64,000 nt of DNA, taken from positions 1 through 64,000 of the forward strand of contig NZ_NMVJ01000011.1 of the NCBI RefSeq assembly GCF_002250565.1, read 5' to 3'. Below the pieces are notes generated by a model that made no database searches, was not told the DNA's origin, and was given only the letters and a program-made list of their open reading frames with translations. Positions within the stretch are counted from its first letter, which is position 1. The number at the start of each line of letters is the position of its first letter. The translations under genes and the position numbers were made by a program. This document shows positions 34,857-43,059 of the stretch, in pieces. The DNA comes from Parenemella sanctibonifatiensis (GTDB lineage Bacteria; Actinomycetota; Actinomycetes; Propionibacteriales; Propionibacteriaceae).

Positions 34857-35543
34857 ATGAGCACCAACATTTCCGGCACCAGCACTCCCACAACCAAGCT
34901 GTCCGTGGCCGAGGTCACCGCCGCCGAGCTGGCGGGCTGGCATCAGCTGGGGGCAACGCTGACGTCGCGCTGGCAGACGGGGGACTTCGCCACCGGATTG
35001 GCCTTCGTCGACCGGGTCGGAGGCGCGGCGGAGGAGGCCGGGCACCACCCCGACATTCACCTCAGCTATCCGGAGGTACGCATCGAGCTGAGCAGCCACG
35101 ATGTCGGCGGCATCACCAGCCGCGACATTGACCTGGCCCGCACCATCACCGCCCTCGCCGACGAAGCCAGGATCAGCGCGAGCGATGCCATCACACGGGT
35201 GGAGTTGGCCCTCGACCAAGCCGACCCGACCCCGGTCGGTCCGTTCTATGCGGCGCTGTTCGGTGCCGAATGGAGCGATGACACGGTGGTCGATCCGAGC
35301 GGTCAGGCCCCGGAGATCTGGTTCCAAGGGCCCGACGAGGGTGGTGCCGAACTGCCCCCGGCCGACCCGCCGCAGCGTTGGCACGCCGACGTCTGGGTGT
35401 CACCATCGACGGCTGAAGCCCGGGTCCAAGCCGTCCTCGACGCCGGCGGGACACTCGTCAGCGATGCCGAGGCTCCCTCGTACTGGGTGCTGGAGGATGC
35501 CGCCGGCAACCGCCACTGCATCTGCTCGGCCAGCGCCCGCTGA
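34857..35543 (+). CDS. Pterin-4a-carbinolamine dehydratase fused to a VOC (glyoxalase-like) domain
   Basis: A 228-residue fusion. Residues 1-110 match 4a-hydroxytetrahydrobiopterin dehydratase, with the family pattern in EEAGHHPDIHLSYPEVRIEL, followed by SSHD and a conserved Asp in SRDIDLAR. Residues 120-228 look like one VOC module (FYAALFGAEWSDD, HADVWVSPSTAEARVQAVLD, YWVLEDAAGNRHCIC). No aromatic amino-acid hydroxylase is nearby to need biopterin recycling, so the role may differ. ATG at 34857 has only a weak ribosome site. A 76-bp element lies on each side. Confidence 0.8.
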   Translation: MSTNISGTSTPTTKLSVAEVTAAELAGWHQLGATLTSRWQTGDFATGLAFVDRVGGAAEEAGHHPDIHLSYPEVRIELSSHDVGGITSRDIDLARTITALADEARISASDAITRVELALDQADPTPVGPFYAALFGAEWSDDTVVDPSGQAPEIWFQGPDEGGAELPPADPPQRWHADVWVSPSTAEARVQAVLDAGGTLVSDAEAPSYWVLEDAAGNRHCICSASAR

Positions 35544-35544
35544 T

Positions 35545-35619
35545 CCCTGAACCGTCCGCCCCAGCGCTGCGCCGCGGGCAATTCGGCTGTCGCGACGTGC
35601 AGGCACGGACGCTTCAGGG
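35545..35619. repeat. 76-bp intergenic element, copy 7
   Basis: Ends are CCCTGAACCGTCCGCC and GCACGGACGCTTCAGGG. It begins one base after the stop of the pterin dehydratase fusion and lies between converging genes. Confidence 0.75.
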
Positions 35620-35655
35620 TGGCCCGGCGGGTCTGCGCAACCGGCCCGTACGCCG

Positions 35656-36528
35656 CTACTTCAGGCCACTCATCATCACGCCGCGCACGAAGAAGCGCTG
35701 CAGGAAGATGAAGACCAGGAAGGCCGGGATGAAGGTCACCGTCGCGGCGGCCATCACCGTTGCCAGCAGGGATTCCTGGGCCTGCAGGGAGTTCAGGCCG
35801 ACCGTCAGCATGTAGTTCTGCGGGTCACGCATGACCACCAGCGGCCACAGGAAGTCATTCCAGTGCCACAGGAAGACGAAGGTGCCCAAGGTCGCCAGGA
35901 TCGGCTTGGTCTGCGGCAGGATGATCGACCAATAGATCCGCAGCTCGCTGGCGCCGTCAATCTTGGCGGCGTCAATCAGTTCGTCGGGGATGTCCATGAT
36001 GAACTGCCGCATCAGGAACATCGCCTGCGCATTCGCCAGCGTCGGCACCAGCACGCCCCACATGGTGTTGAGGCCGTTCATGTTGGTGACGATGAGGAAG
36101 AGCGGGATCAGGGTCAGGTGCCCAGGCACCATCAGCATCGCCAGGAAGACCCAGAAGATGGCGTCCCGGCCGATGAACCGCTTCTTGGCGAAGGCATAAC
36201 CGGCCATCGAGGCGAACAGCAGCACCAGGAAGACCGAGGTCACCGAATAGATCGTCGAGTTGACGGTCCACTGAAAGATCCGGTCCGAGGCGAGTGCTTC
36301 GGCGTACGAGTCGAGGCTCAGCCCGGTCGGGATCAGCGATCCGGGCAGTTCGATCGGCTGACCCGGTCGCAGCGAGATGATCACCATCGCGTAGAAGGGG
36401 AACAGCGTCACGATCGAGGCGATCACCAGCGGGATGTGCCACAGCAGTTCCTTGCGGTTGCGGCGGCCACCACCGGCGGTCTTGAGCTTCTTCTCAATCT
36501 GGTCGACCTGGTTCAACGCGGCACTCAT
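35656..36528 (-). CDS. Carbohydrate ABC importer permease (MalG type)
   Basis: A 290-residue CUT1-family permease with six predicted helices and the EAA loop DELIDAAKIDGASELRIYWS followed by IILPQTKP, the docking site for the ATPase. Its ATG overlaps the upstream permease stop (36525-36528). With that permease and the frameshifted binding protein it forms a second sugar importer next to the GHL10 gene. No ATPase gene is linked; as in many actinobacteria, a shared MsmK-like ATPase elsewhere would energise it. Confidence 0.9.
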   Translation of the reverse strand: MSAALNQVDQIEKKLKTAGGGRRNRKELLWHIPLVIASIVTLFPFYAMVIISLRPGQPIELPGSLIPTGLSLDSYAEALASDRIFQWTVNSTIYSVTSVFLVLLFASMAGYAFAKKRFIGRDAIFWVFLAMLMVPGHLTLIPLFLIVTNMNGLNTMWGVLVPTLANAQAMFLMRQFIMDIPDELIDAAKIDGASELRIYWSIILPQTKPILATLGTFVFLWHWNDFLWPLVVMRDPQNYMLTVGLNSLQAQESLLATVMAAATVTFIPAFLVFIFLQRFFVRGVMMSGLK

Positions 36529-37427
36529 CGGCGACGCCCCACAATCATGTTCTGGATCAGCGAGATGACCAGGATCAGCGCCAGCAGGATGACGCCGGCG
36601 GCGGCACCGTATCCGAACTCGGAGTAGTTGAAGCCTTGGTCATAGATCATGTACGTCAGCGAGTACGACGCCCGCACCGGGCCGCCGCCGGTCATCACGA
36701 GGATGTGGTCGAAGGCCTGGAAGGAGGAGATCGTCTCAAGGATGAGTACGAAGAACAGCGCCGGCCGCAGCAACGGCAGGGTGATGTGGCGGAACCGCTG
36801 CCAAGCCGTGGCCCGGTCGATCTTCGCGGCCTCGTAGTACTCCTCGGGGATCGCCAACATGCCGGCCAGCAGGATCAACATGTCGTAGCCGAACCGGCTC
36901 CAGGCCTGCACGACCGCCAACGCCGGCAGCACCATCGTGGTCGACCCGAGCCAACTGCCCGGGTCAAGCCCCAGCGCCACCTGGATCGCGCTGATCGGGC
37001 CGTTCTCGGAGAACACCCACTTCCAGATGACACCCGACATGACCGCGCTGGTCACCACGGGCAGGAAGAAGATCACCCGATACACCCCGATGCCGCGCAG
37101 CGGCCGGTTGACCAGCGAGGCCGCCAAGATCGCGATGATCACACACAGCGGGATCGCGATCACCGTGTAGATGACGGTGACCAGCAGCGCCTGCCAGAAG
37201 ATCGGGTCGGCGAACAGCCGCTCGAAATTCTCCAGTCCGACGAACTTCACCCGACCGACCAGGTTGACGTCGGCCAACGACAGCGCAATGCCATAGATCG
37301 CCGGAGCCAACCGGAAGACGGTGAAGAGGATGAGGTAGGGCAGGACGAAGACGTACGCGAACAGCGCCGCCGGCGAGCGCCACCAGGGGCGGCGCTTCGG
37401 CGGCGCTGCTGTCGTTGTCTCAGCCAC
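36525..37427 (-). CDS. Carbohydrate ABC importer permease (MalF type)
   Basis: A 300-residue CUT1 permease with six helices, the first at about LFAYVFVLPYLILFTVFRLA, and the EAA loop EEYYEAAKIDRATAWQRFRH then ITLPLLRP. GTG at 37427 overlaps the end of the binding-protein gene by eight bases, and its stop overlaps the MalG-type start. Pairs with the MalG-type gene to form the channel of the importer. Confidence 0.9.
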   Translation of the reverse strand: MAETTTAAPPKRRPWWRSPAALFAYVFVLPYLILFTVFRLAPAIYGIALSLADVNLVGRVKFVGLENFERLFADPIFWQALLVTVIYTVIAIPLCVIIAILAASLVNRPLRGIGVYRVIFFLPVVTSAVMSGVIWKWVFSENGPISAIQVALGLDPGSWLGSTTMVLPALAVVQAWSRFGYDMLILLAGMLAIPEEYYEAAKIDRATAWQRFRHITLPLLRPALFFVLILETISSFQAFDHILVMTGGGPVRASYSLTYMIYDQGFNYSEFGYGAAAGVILLALILVISLIQNMIVGRRR

Positions 37428-38684
37428 GGGCGAGCAGCGCGTCGACCTGCTCAGCGGCAGCGTCGAGGGCGGCCTGCGGCTCGACCCGACCCAGCAGGCA
37501 GCCCTGCAGATGCGGACGCATCAGGTCCATCATCTCGCGGGCCTTCGGGTGCAGGACGCCGACGTTGACCTGCTCGACGAACTGGGACTTGAAGGCGTTG
37601 TCCTCGTTGCCGTCCCACATGCCCTGCAGCGAGGTACGCGGCGGCAGGTAGTTGGAGGCTTCCAGGAACTTCTTCATCGGGCCCTCGGAGGTGAGGAACT
37701 TCACCCAAGCCACCGACGCCTCGGGCGACTCGGTGGTGTTGAAGATCGACAGGCCGCCGACCGAACCGAAGACGACCTCTTCGGTGTCGAAGAACGGGTC
37801 GGCACCCTTGGTGACGCCCTCGCCCATGATCTTGGTCGCCTCGGGATGCCGAGGGTGAGGCCCATCAGCTCGGTGCCGCGGGCAAACTTGGTCTGCTCGA
37901 ACTTGCCGATCGGCTGGGTGAGGCTTTCGGGGTCCCACGCCTGCAGGTCGGCGACGTCACGCAGCAGCTGCAGCGCCTTGAGGCCCTCGGGGCCCGCGAA
38001 GGCGGACATCGTCTCGTCGTCGCTCAGCGGGGTGCCGCCGGCGGTCCACAGGAACGGGTAGAACGTGTGGTTGAGGCTGCCGTCGGCCGCGGTGTACTGC
38101 GCGAAGGTGAAGTCGTTGCTGACGCAGGCCTCGGCGGCGGCGCGGATCTCGTCGAAGGTGCGCGGTGGTGCGGACAGGCCGATCTTCTCCAGCACCTCGA
38201 CGTTGTAGCCGGGGTTGGACACGGTCATCAGCAGCGGGAAGGCATAGAGCGTGTCGTTGTAGGTGTACGCCTCCAGTGACGACGGTACGAACGCGTCGCG
38301 CTCGCTCTCCATTGCCTTGCCGAGATCGAGCAGCAGGTCCTGGTCGGCGTACCGGGGCACGAAGTCGGGGTTGAAGTAGACGACGTCGGGCGCGGTCTTG
38401 CCGGCGATGGCGGTGGTGAGCGCCTGCTCGCGGCCGCTCCACGGCTGCTGGACGACCTGTACCTCGACCTTGGGGTACTGCTGGTTGAACTCCTCGACGA
38501 TCGGGGTCCACCAAGCCTCTTCCTGGGTGGCGCCCATCGGGTAGGTCCAATGGACGACCTTGCCCTCGACGGCATCGGGTTCGGTGTCTCCGGAGGGAGC
38601 TTCGGCGGCACCGCCGGAGCAAGCTGCAAGCAGTCCTGTGGCGCCCAGTGCGAGCCCACCGCCCAGCAGTGATCGACGATCCAT
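37420..38684 (-). pseudogene. Sugar ABC solute-binding lipoprotein, interrupted by a one-base frameshift
   Basis: A Tat-type lipoprotein (RRSLLGGGLALG, then lipobox LLAAC) of the extracellular solute-binding family 1, about 420 residues if intact. The frame from 38684 runs to about 37846 (ending FARGTELMGLTLGIP) and homologous sequence continues in another frame as EATKIMGEGVTKGADPFFD down to 37420. Adding one base to the GGG run at 37843-37845 restores a continuous protein, so one C/G has been lost there. It could be a real mutation or an assembly error. ATG at 38684 has AGGGG upstream. It heads the operon with two permeases; if truly broken the importer would lack its receptor, unless the second binding protein substitutes. 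Confidence 0.85.
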
Positions 38685-38850
38685 GTTGTGGTTCCCCTCT
38701 GAATGGTCAGTACTTCGGCGTACCGCTCGATCTGTCGCGAGCATTCCGTTTCCGACACTATGGCGGTGTCGATGGGCCGGTGGCAATGGGTTGCGGGGGC
38801 TTTACCGAATCGTGATGGTGGGCTGGCCGTAAGGGGCCGTCTGAACGACA

Positions 38851-38885
38851 CCGCCCCGGCGCCAGCAAATCTGGCGCCGGGGCGG
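38851..38885 (-). terminator. Perfect 15-bp hairpin after the GHL10 gene
   Basis: CCGCCCCGGCGCCAG and its exact inverse flank a 5-base loop (CAAAT). It lies 42 bases beyond the stop of the GHL10 gene and upstream of the frameshifted binding-protein gene. It lacks a clean T run, so it may act with Rho or as a processing barrier. Confidence 0.55.
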
Positions 38886-38926
38886 CGATGGGGGTGGGGT
38901 GGGGGCTCAGCTCGCCGTGGACTTGC

Positions 38927-40603
38927 TCACAGGCGGCTCGGGCGGCTGGGCTTGGACTCGTTCCAGAGCCGGTCATAGGCGGTCACGAAGACCGACTCGC
39001 CCGGTCGCGGGGCGGCCTCGCCGGTCAGCGTCACCGACTGGGTGGCGTCCTCGGTGCCGCGCAGCGTCGCCAACAGGTTGGCACCGTCGTCGGTGCGGTG
39101 CCCGCCCCGGCCCTGTGAGGGATGGTCGCTGCGCCACACGGCGTACGAGGTGGCGCCGCCGTCGCGCTGCCAGGACACCTGTACGCCGTCGCCGGTCGCG
39201 GTCAGCGTGATGTCCTTGGGTCCCTTGGGGCGGCGGCCGCCGAGGTGGCGGATCACCGGCACGATCGCCGGGTGCCGGTAGTGCTGCTCGACCAGTTCGG
39301 TGACGGCGCCCTGCGGATTGTCGCGGACGCTCTTGGCCGAGAAGTAGACGTCACCGTCGACCTCGGGGTGGCCGGCGTTGAAGGTGAGGTGGTTGGCCAG
39401 CTCCTCCGGGTCGGTGAAGACGCCCGACACCGCCTTGTATGCCGCCTGCCCGATGTAGAGGGCGACATCGGTGTCCTTGACGACATCGGCCCACCACGGC
39501 ACCAGGGCGGCGTAGTCGGCCACCTCGAGCCCGATCTGCCAGTAGATCTGCGGGTTGATGTAGTCGACCCAGCCCTCCTTGACCCAGCGCCGGCTGTCGG
39601 CGCTGATGATCTCGTAGGACTCCGAGCCTGAGGTGGCCGAGCCGCGCGGGTCGGAGCTGTCGTTGCGCCAGATTCCGAACGGGCTGATGCCGAACTTCAC
39701 CCACGGCTTGGTGTCGTGGATGTCTCGGTGCAGGTCGCGTACCAGCTGGTTGATGTTGTCGCGGCGCCAGTCGCCGACGTCCTGGCCCTGGCCGTAGCGG
39801 GCGTACGTGTCCTGGTCGGGATAGTCGAGGTTCTCCTCGGGGTTGTCGGGGTCGGCGACGACGTAGGGATAGAAGTAGTCGTCGAAGTGGACCGCGTCGA
39901 CGTCGTAGTCCTCGACGGACTGGATGATCGTGGCACGGACGAACTCTTGGACCTCGGGCAGGCCCGGATCGAAGTAGAGCTTGCCGCCGTAGGCCCACAC
40001 CCAGTCGGGGTGTTGACGCGCGATGTGCTCGGGCACCAGTCGGCTCGGATCGGTGTGGGTGGCGACCCGGTAGGGGTTGTACCAAGCGTGATATTCGAGG
40101 TTGCGCTTGTGCGCCTCCTCGATCTGGAAGGCGAGCGGGTCGTAGCCGGGGTCCTTGCCCTGCTCGCCGGTGAGCCAGTGCGACCACGGCTCGTAGGGCG
40201 AGCGCCAGAACGCATCAGCGGTGGGGCGGACCTGGGAGATGACGGCGTTGAGGTTGAGCTCGACGGCCAGGTCCAACCAAGCGATGAACTCGGCCTGCTG
40301 TTCCTCGACGGTCAGGGTCCGCGAGCTGGGCCAGTCGATGTTCTCGACGCTGGCGATCCAGATCGCGCGGAACTGGCGCGCCGGCTGCTCCGGCTCGCCC
40401 TTGCCGGGGCCCGGGTTGCCGGGATTGGCGTACGCGGGGACCACCCCGGCCACGTAGGCGCCGCCGGCGATGGCGGCTCCTCCGGCCAGGCCGAGCAGGC
40501 TGCGCCGCCCCAGCTGTGGGATGCCGCTGTTGACCGTGGGCTGGGCCGTCGGGGGTACGCCGGGGTCCTCAGCAGAGGGCGTCGAGGATGTGGGGTTGGC
40601 CAT
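38927..40603 (-). CDS. Exported GHL10-type glycoside hydrolase (DUF187/DigH-like)
   Basis: A 558-residue exported enzyme. The N-terminus carries a Tat signal (QLGRRSLLGLAGGAAIAGG, cleavage near AYA-N). Residues about 80-430 form the GHL10 TIM barrel (FRAIWIASVENIDWPS, VISQVRPTADAFWRSPYEPW, DAVHFDDYFYPYVV). A C-terminal FN3-like domain follows (ITLTATGDGVQVSWQRD). Relatives such as DigH/YddW cut peptide-free peptidoglycan glycan strands. ATG at 40603 follows AAGGAGGCACC. It is divergent from the ABC/NagZ/AnmK/MurQ operon, so a role in releasing cell-wall sugars for uptake is inferred. Confidence 0.88.
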   Translation of the reverse strand: MANPTSSTPSAEDPGVPPTAQPTVNSGIPQLGRRSLLGLAGGAAIAGGAYVAGVVPAYANPGNPGPGKGEPEQPARQFRAIWIASVENIDWPSSRTLTVEEQQAEFIAWLDLAVELNLNAVISQVRPTADAFWRSPYEPWSHWLTGEQGKDPGYDPLAFQIEEAHKRNLEYHAWYNPYRVATHTDPSRLVPEHIARQHPDWVWAYGGKLYFDPGLPEVQEFVRATIIQSVEDYDVDAVHFDDYFYPYVVADPDNPEENLDYPDQDTYARYGQGQDVGDWRRDNINQLVRDLHRDIHDTKPWVKFGISPFGIWRNDSSDPRGSATSGSESYEIISADSRRWVKEGWVDYINPQIYWQIGLEVADYAALVPWWADVVKDTDVALYIGQAAYKAVSGVFTDPEELANHLTFNAGHPEVDGDVYFSAKSVRDNPQGAVTELVEQHYRHPAIVPVIRHLGGRRPKGPKDITLTATGDGVQVSWQRDGGATSYAVWRSDHPSQGRGGHRTDDGANLLATLRGTEDATQSVTLTGEAAPRPGESVFVTAYDRLWNESKPSRPSRL

Positions 40604-40637
40604 GGTGCCTCCTTGGGGTGCGGGGTTCCAGCGTGCT

Positions 40638-40677
40638 AACTTTCCTGAACGGTTCCAGCCATGAAAGCAAGTTTTAC
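40638..40677. promoter_or_regulatory. Candidate operator in divergent cell-wall sugar promoter
   Basis: AACTTTC (40638-40644) and GAAAGCAAGTTTTAC (40663-40677) form a loose inverted repeat rich in GAAA/TTTC-type steps, the style of sites bound by RpiR/MurR-family repressors. It lies between the divergent starts of the GHL10 gene (40603) and the importer operon (40708), where the RpiR regulator encoded at the operon end would act. Confidence 0.3.
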
Positions 40678-40707
40678 TCACGTTGTCGATGATTGAGGAG
40701 AATGACC

Positions 40708-42006
40708 ATGATTTCTCGACGTTCCCTGTTGGGCGGCGCCGCTGCCGGCACGATGGCGCTCGGCCTGGCCGCCTGCTCCAACGGCGGCGGGGGAGAGCCG
40801 GGAGAGCCCGTCGACGGCGCCGGCAAGAGCCTGACCCTGTGGATCATGCAGGGCACCAACTCCAAGTCTGATGAGTACATCGCCGCCCTCAAGGACGCCT
40901 TCACCACCCAGACCGGCGCGGAACTCACCGTCGAGGTGCAGCCCTGGGACGGCGCCCACGACAAGTTCGTCACCGCGATGACCGGCGGCACCGGCCCCGA
41001 CGTTGCCGAGGTCGGCACCACCTGGACGCCGGAGTTTGCTGATGCGGGTGGCTTGGACCTGCTCACCGACGACATCGAGGCGGCCGGCCTGGGTGATGAC
41101 CTGGTCGACGGTCTGGTCGAGGCCGCGACTCTGGACGGCGACATCTACGGCATGCCGTGGTACGCCGGCGTACGGTCGATCCTCGGCAACCGTGAGCTGC
41201 TCGACGCGGCCGGCGTCAACGAGCAGCCGCAGAACTGGGATGACCTGTTCGAGATGATCCAGGCCCTCAAGGGTCAGGACGCCAACACCATCCCGTTCCC
41301 GGTGGCCGGCGCGTCCCTGTTCGCGATGATGCCCTTCCCGTGGGGTGCCGGCGGTGACATCGCCACGGAGTCTGGCGGCAACTGGACCGCGGCCATCAAC
41401 CAGGCACCCGCGGTCGAAGGCATCAAGTGGTACACCGACCTGGCCCTGGTTCACGGCGCTTCCACGCCGGCGGCCTCGACCTGGAAGGAAACCGACTCTC
41501 TCAAGCAGTTCGAGCAGGGCAATGTCGGCATGTTCATCACCGGATCCTGGGTGCCGGCGACGATCAAGCAGAATCAGCCCGACCTCTACGAGCAACTGGT
41601 TGCCTTCACCATCCCCGGCAAGGACTCGGCGATCGCGCCGAGCTTCCTGGGTGGTTCGCACCTGTGCCGGTTCGCCGACACTGAGGAGCCCGAGCTCTCC
41701 TTCGAACTGATCAAGCTGATGTCCACCGGTGAGTTCGCCGAGCGGTGGGCCACCGAGACCAACTACTTCCCGGGCCAGAAGTCCGCCCTGGAAGCGGTCA
41801 CCGCTGCCGGCGACGAGCTCACCACCGTCTTTGCCAGCCAGATGAACGAGGGCGGCACGTCGGTGCCGGTCACCCCGCTGTGGGGTCAGGTCGAGGGTCG
41901 CAAGACGCTGCCGAACATGCTCAACAACATCCTCGCGGGCGGCCAGGACGCCCAGACCGCCGCCGATGCCGCGGCCGAGGAGATGAACGCAATCTTCGGC
42001 GGCTGA
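40708..42006 (+). CDS. Sugar ABC solute-binding lipoprotein
   Basis: A 432-residue solute-binding protein of extracellular family 1 with a Tat/lipoprotein signal (SRRSLLGGAAAG, lipobox GLAAC, Cys about 23). Family marks include TGGTGPDVAEVGTTWTPEFA, GDIYGMPWYAGVR and QGNVGMFITGSWVPATI. ATG at 40708 is chosen because GAGGAG ends seven bases upstream; the ATG at 40702 is too close. First gene of the operon with two permeases, nagZ, anmK, murQ and rpiR-type genes, so the ligand is probably a MurNAc-containing sugar. A strong hairpin follows the gene. Confidence 0.92.
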   Translation: MISRRSLLGGAAAGTMALGLAACSNGGGGEPGEPVDGAGKSLTLWIMQGTNSKSDEYIAALKDAFTTQTGAELTVEVQPWDGAHDKFVTAMTGGTGPDVAEVGTTWTPEFADAGGLDLLTDDIEAAGLGDDLVDGLVEAATLDGDIYGMPWYAGVRSILGNRELLDAAGVNEQPQNWDDLFEMIQALKGQDANTIPFPVAGASLFAMMPFPWGAGGDIATESGGNWTAAINQAPAVEGIKWYTDLALVHGASTPAASTWKETDSLKQFEQGNVGMFITGSWVPATIKQNQPDLYEQLVAFTIPGKDSAIAPSFLGGSHLCRFADTEEPELSFELIKLMSTGEFAERWATETNYFPGQKSALEAVTAAGDELTTVFASQMNEGGTSVPVTPLWGQVEGRKTLPNMLNNILAGGQDAQTAADAAAEEMNAIFGG

Positions 42007-42016
42007 GGTCGACGCT

Positions 42017-42051
42017 GCCCCTGGCTGCTCCCGTTCGGAGCGACCAGGGGC
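42017..42051 (+). terminator. Intra-operon hairpin between binding protein and permease genes
   Basis: GCCCCTGG...GCTCC pairs with GGAGC...CCAGGGGC around the loop CGTTC: a 15-step stem with one mismatch and one G-T pair. It lies 10 bases after the binding-protein stop and 40 bases before the permease start, so it probably ends or stabilises part of the message and raises binding protein over permease output. Confidence 0.6.
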
Positions 42052-42090
42052 GGCGTACGCCTTCATCCACCCGCCGACCCGAGGAGTCCG

Positions 42091-43059
42091 ATGGCGACCG
42101 TGACCGCCCCATCCCCCCGACCGCGACCCCGGCTGCCGCGCTGGTTGCGTCGCGGTGCCCCGCGCTGGTTGCGTCGCGGCGCCCCGCCGTGGCTGCTGCT
42201 GGCGCCGGCCCTGGCGACCCTGGCGATCCTGCTGATCGTCCCGTTGGGCCGGGTCCTCGACCTGTCCTTCCAGGACTACCGGCTGCGCAACCTGCTCCGC
42301 GGCACCACCAACTATGTGGGCCTGGAGAACTACACCACCATCCTCAGCGACGGCTTCCTGTGGACCACGGTGTTGCCCAACACCGTCGGATTCGCCGCCG
42401 TCTGCGTGGTGTTGACCATGGTTGTCGGCGTCGCGATCGCGGTCTTCCTCAACAACCTCGCGACGGCCTCGCGCTTCATCTGCACCACCGCGATCATGGT
42501 CGCCTGGGCGATCCCCGCGCTCACCGGCACATACGTCTTCGTGTGGCTGTTCGACCCGCTCAACGGTTTCGTCAGTGACCTGCTGGGGATGGTCGGGATC
42601 CTCGAGCCCGGCACCGTGAACTGGTGGAACTCCCGACTGGCCTTCTACAGCATCGCCACCCTCAATGTCGTGTATCACGGCTTCCCCTTCATCGCGATCA
42701 CGGTGCTGGCAGGTCTGATGACGGTGCCCCAGGAGCTCCACGAGGCAGCCGCCATGGACGGCGCCAACGCGTGGCAGCGGTTCTGGCAAATCACCGTGCC
42801 GATGCTCCGCCCGATCCTGGCGGTGTGCGTGATCCTGTCGACGATCTGGGACTTCAAGGTCTTCACCCAGATCTATCTGATGCCCGGCGGCGACGGCTCC
42901 AACCGCAACATGATGAATCTCGGCGTGTGGTCCTACACCGAGTCCTTCGGGCAGGGCAACTACGGCATGGGTTCGGCGATCGCAGTGCTGTTGACGCTGC
43001 TGTTGTTGGTGGTGTCGGTGATCTACCTGCGGGTGATGATGAAGGAGGACGAACTGTGA
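42091..43059 (+). CDS. Sugar ABC importer permease (MalF type)
   Basis: A 322-residue CUT1 permease with six helices and the EAA loop QELHEAAAMDGANAWQRFWQ then ITVPMLRP. The cytoplasmic N-terminus contains an exact 8-residue duplication (RWLRRGAP twice). ATG at 42091 has GAGGAG upstream. Its stop overlaps the next permease start (GTGA). It forms the membrane channel of the presumed cell-wall sugar importer with the next gene. Confidence 0.92.
   Translation: MATVTAPSPRPRPRLPRWLRRGAPRWLRRGAPPWLLLAPALATLAILLIVPLGRVLDLSFQDYRLRNLLRGTTNYVGLENYTTILSDGFLWTTVLPNTVGFAAVCVVLTMVVGVAIAVFLNNLATASRFICTTAIMVAWAIPALTGTYVFVWLFDPLNGFVSDLLGMVGILEPGTVNWWNSRLAFYSIATLNVVYHGFPFIAITVLAGLMTVPQELHEAAAMDGANAWQRFWQITVPMLRPILAVCVILSTIWDFKVFTQIYLMPGGDGSNRNMMNLGVWSYTESFGQGNYGMGSAIAVLLTLLLLVVSVIYLRVMMKEDEL

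Noticed and set aside
42139-42186. 24-bp direct repeat as a mobile or regulatory element
   Set aside because: It is an in-frame 8-residue duplication in the permease N-terminus and has no other structure.
40678-42789. A 703-codon antisense frame over the sugar-binding protein and permease
   Set aside because: The plus-strand genes have clear motifs, ribosome sites and operon overlaps; the antisense product is compositionally a shadow.
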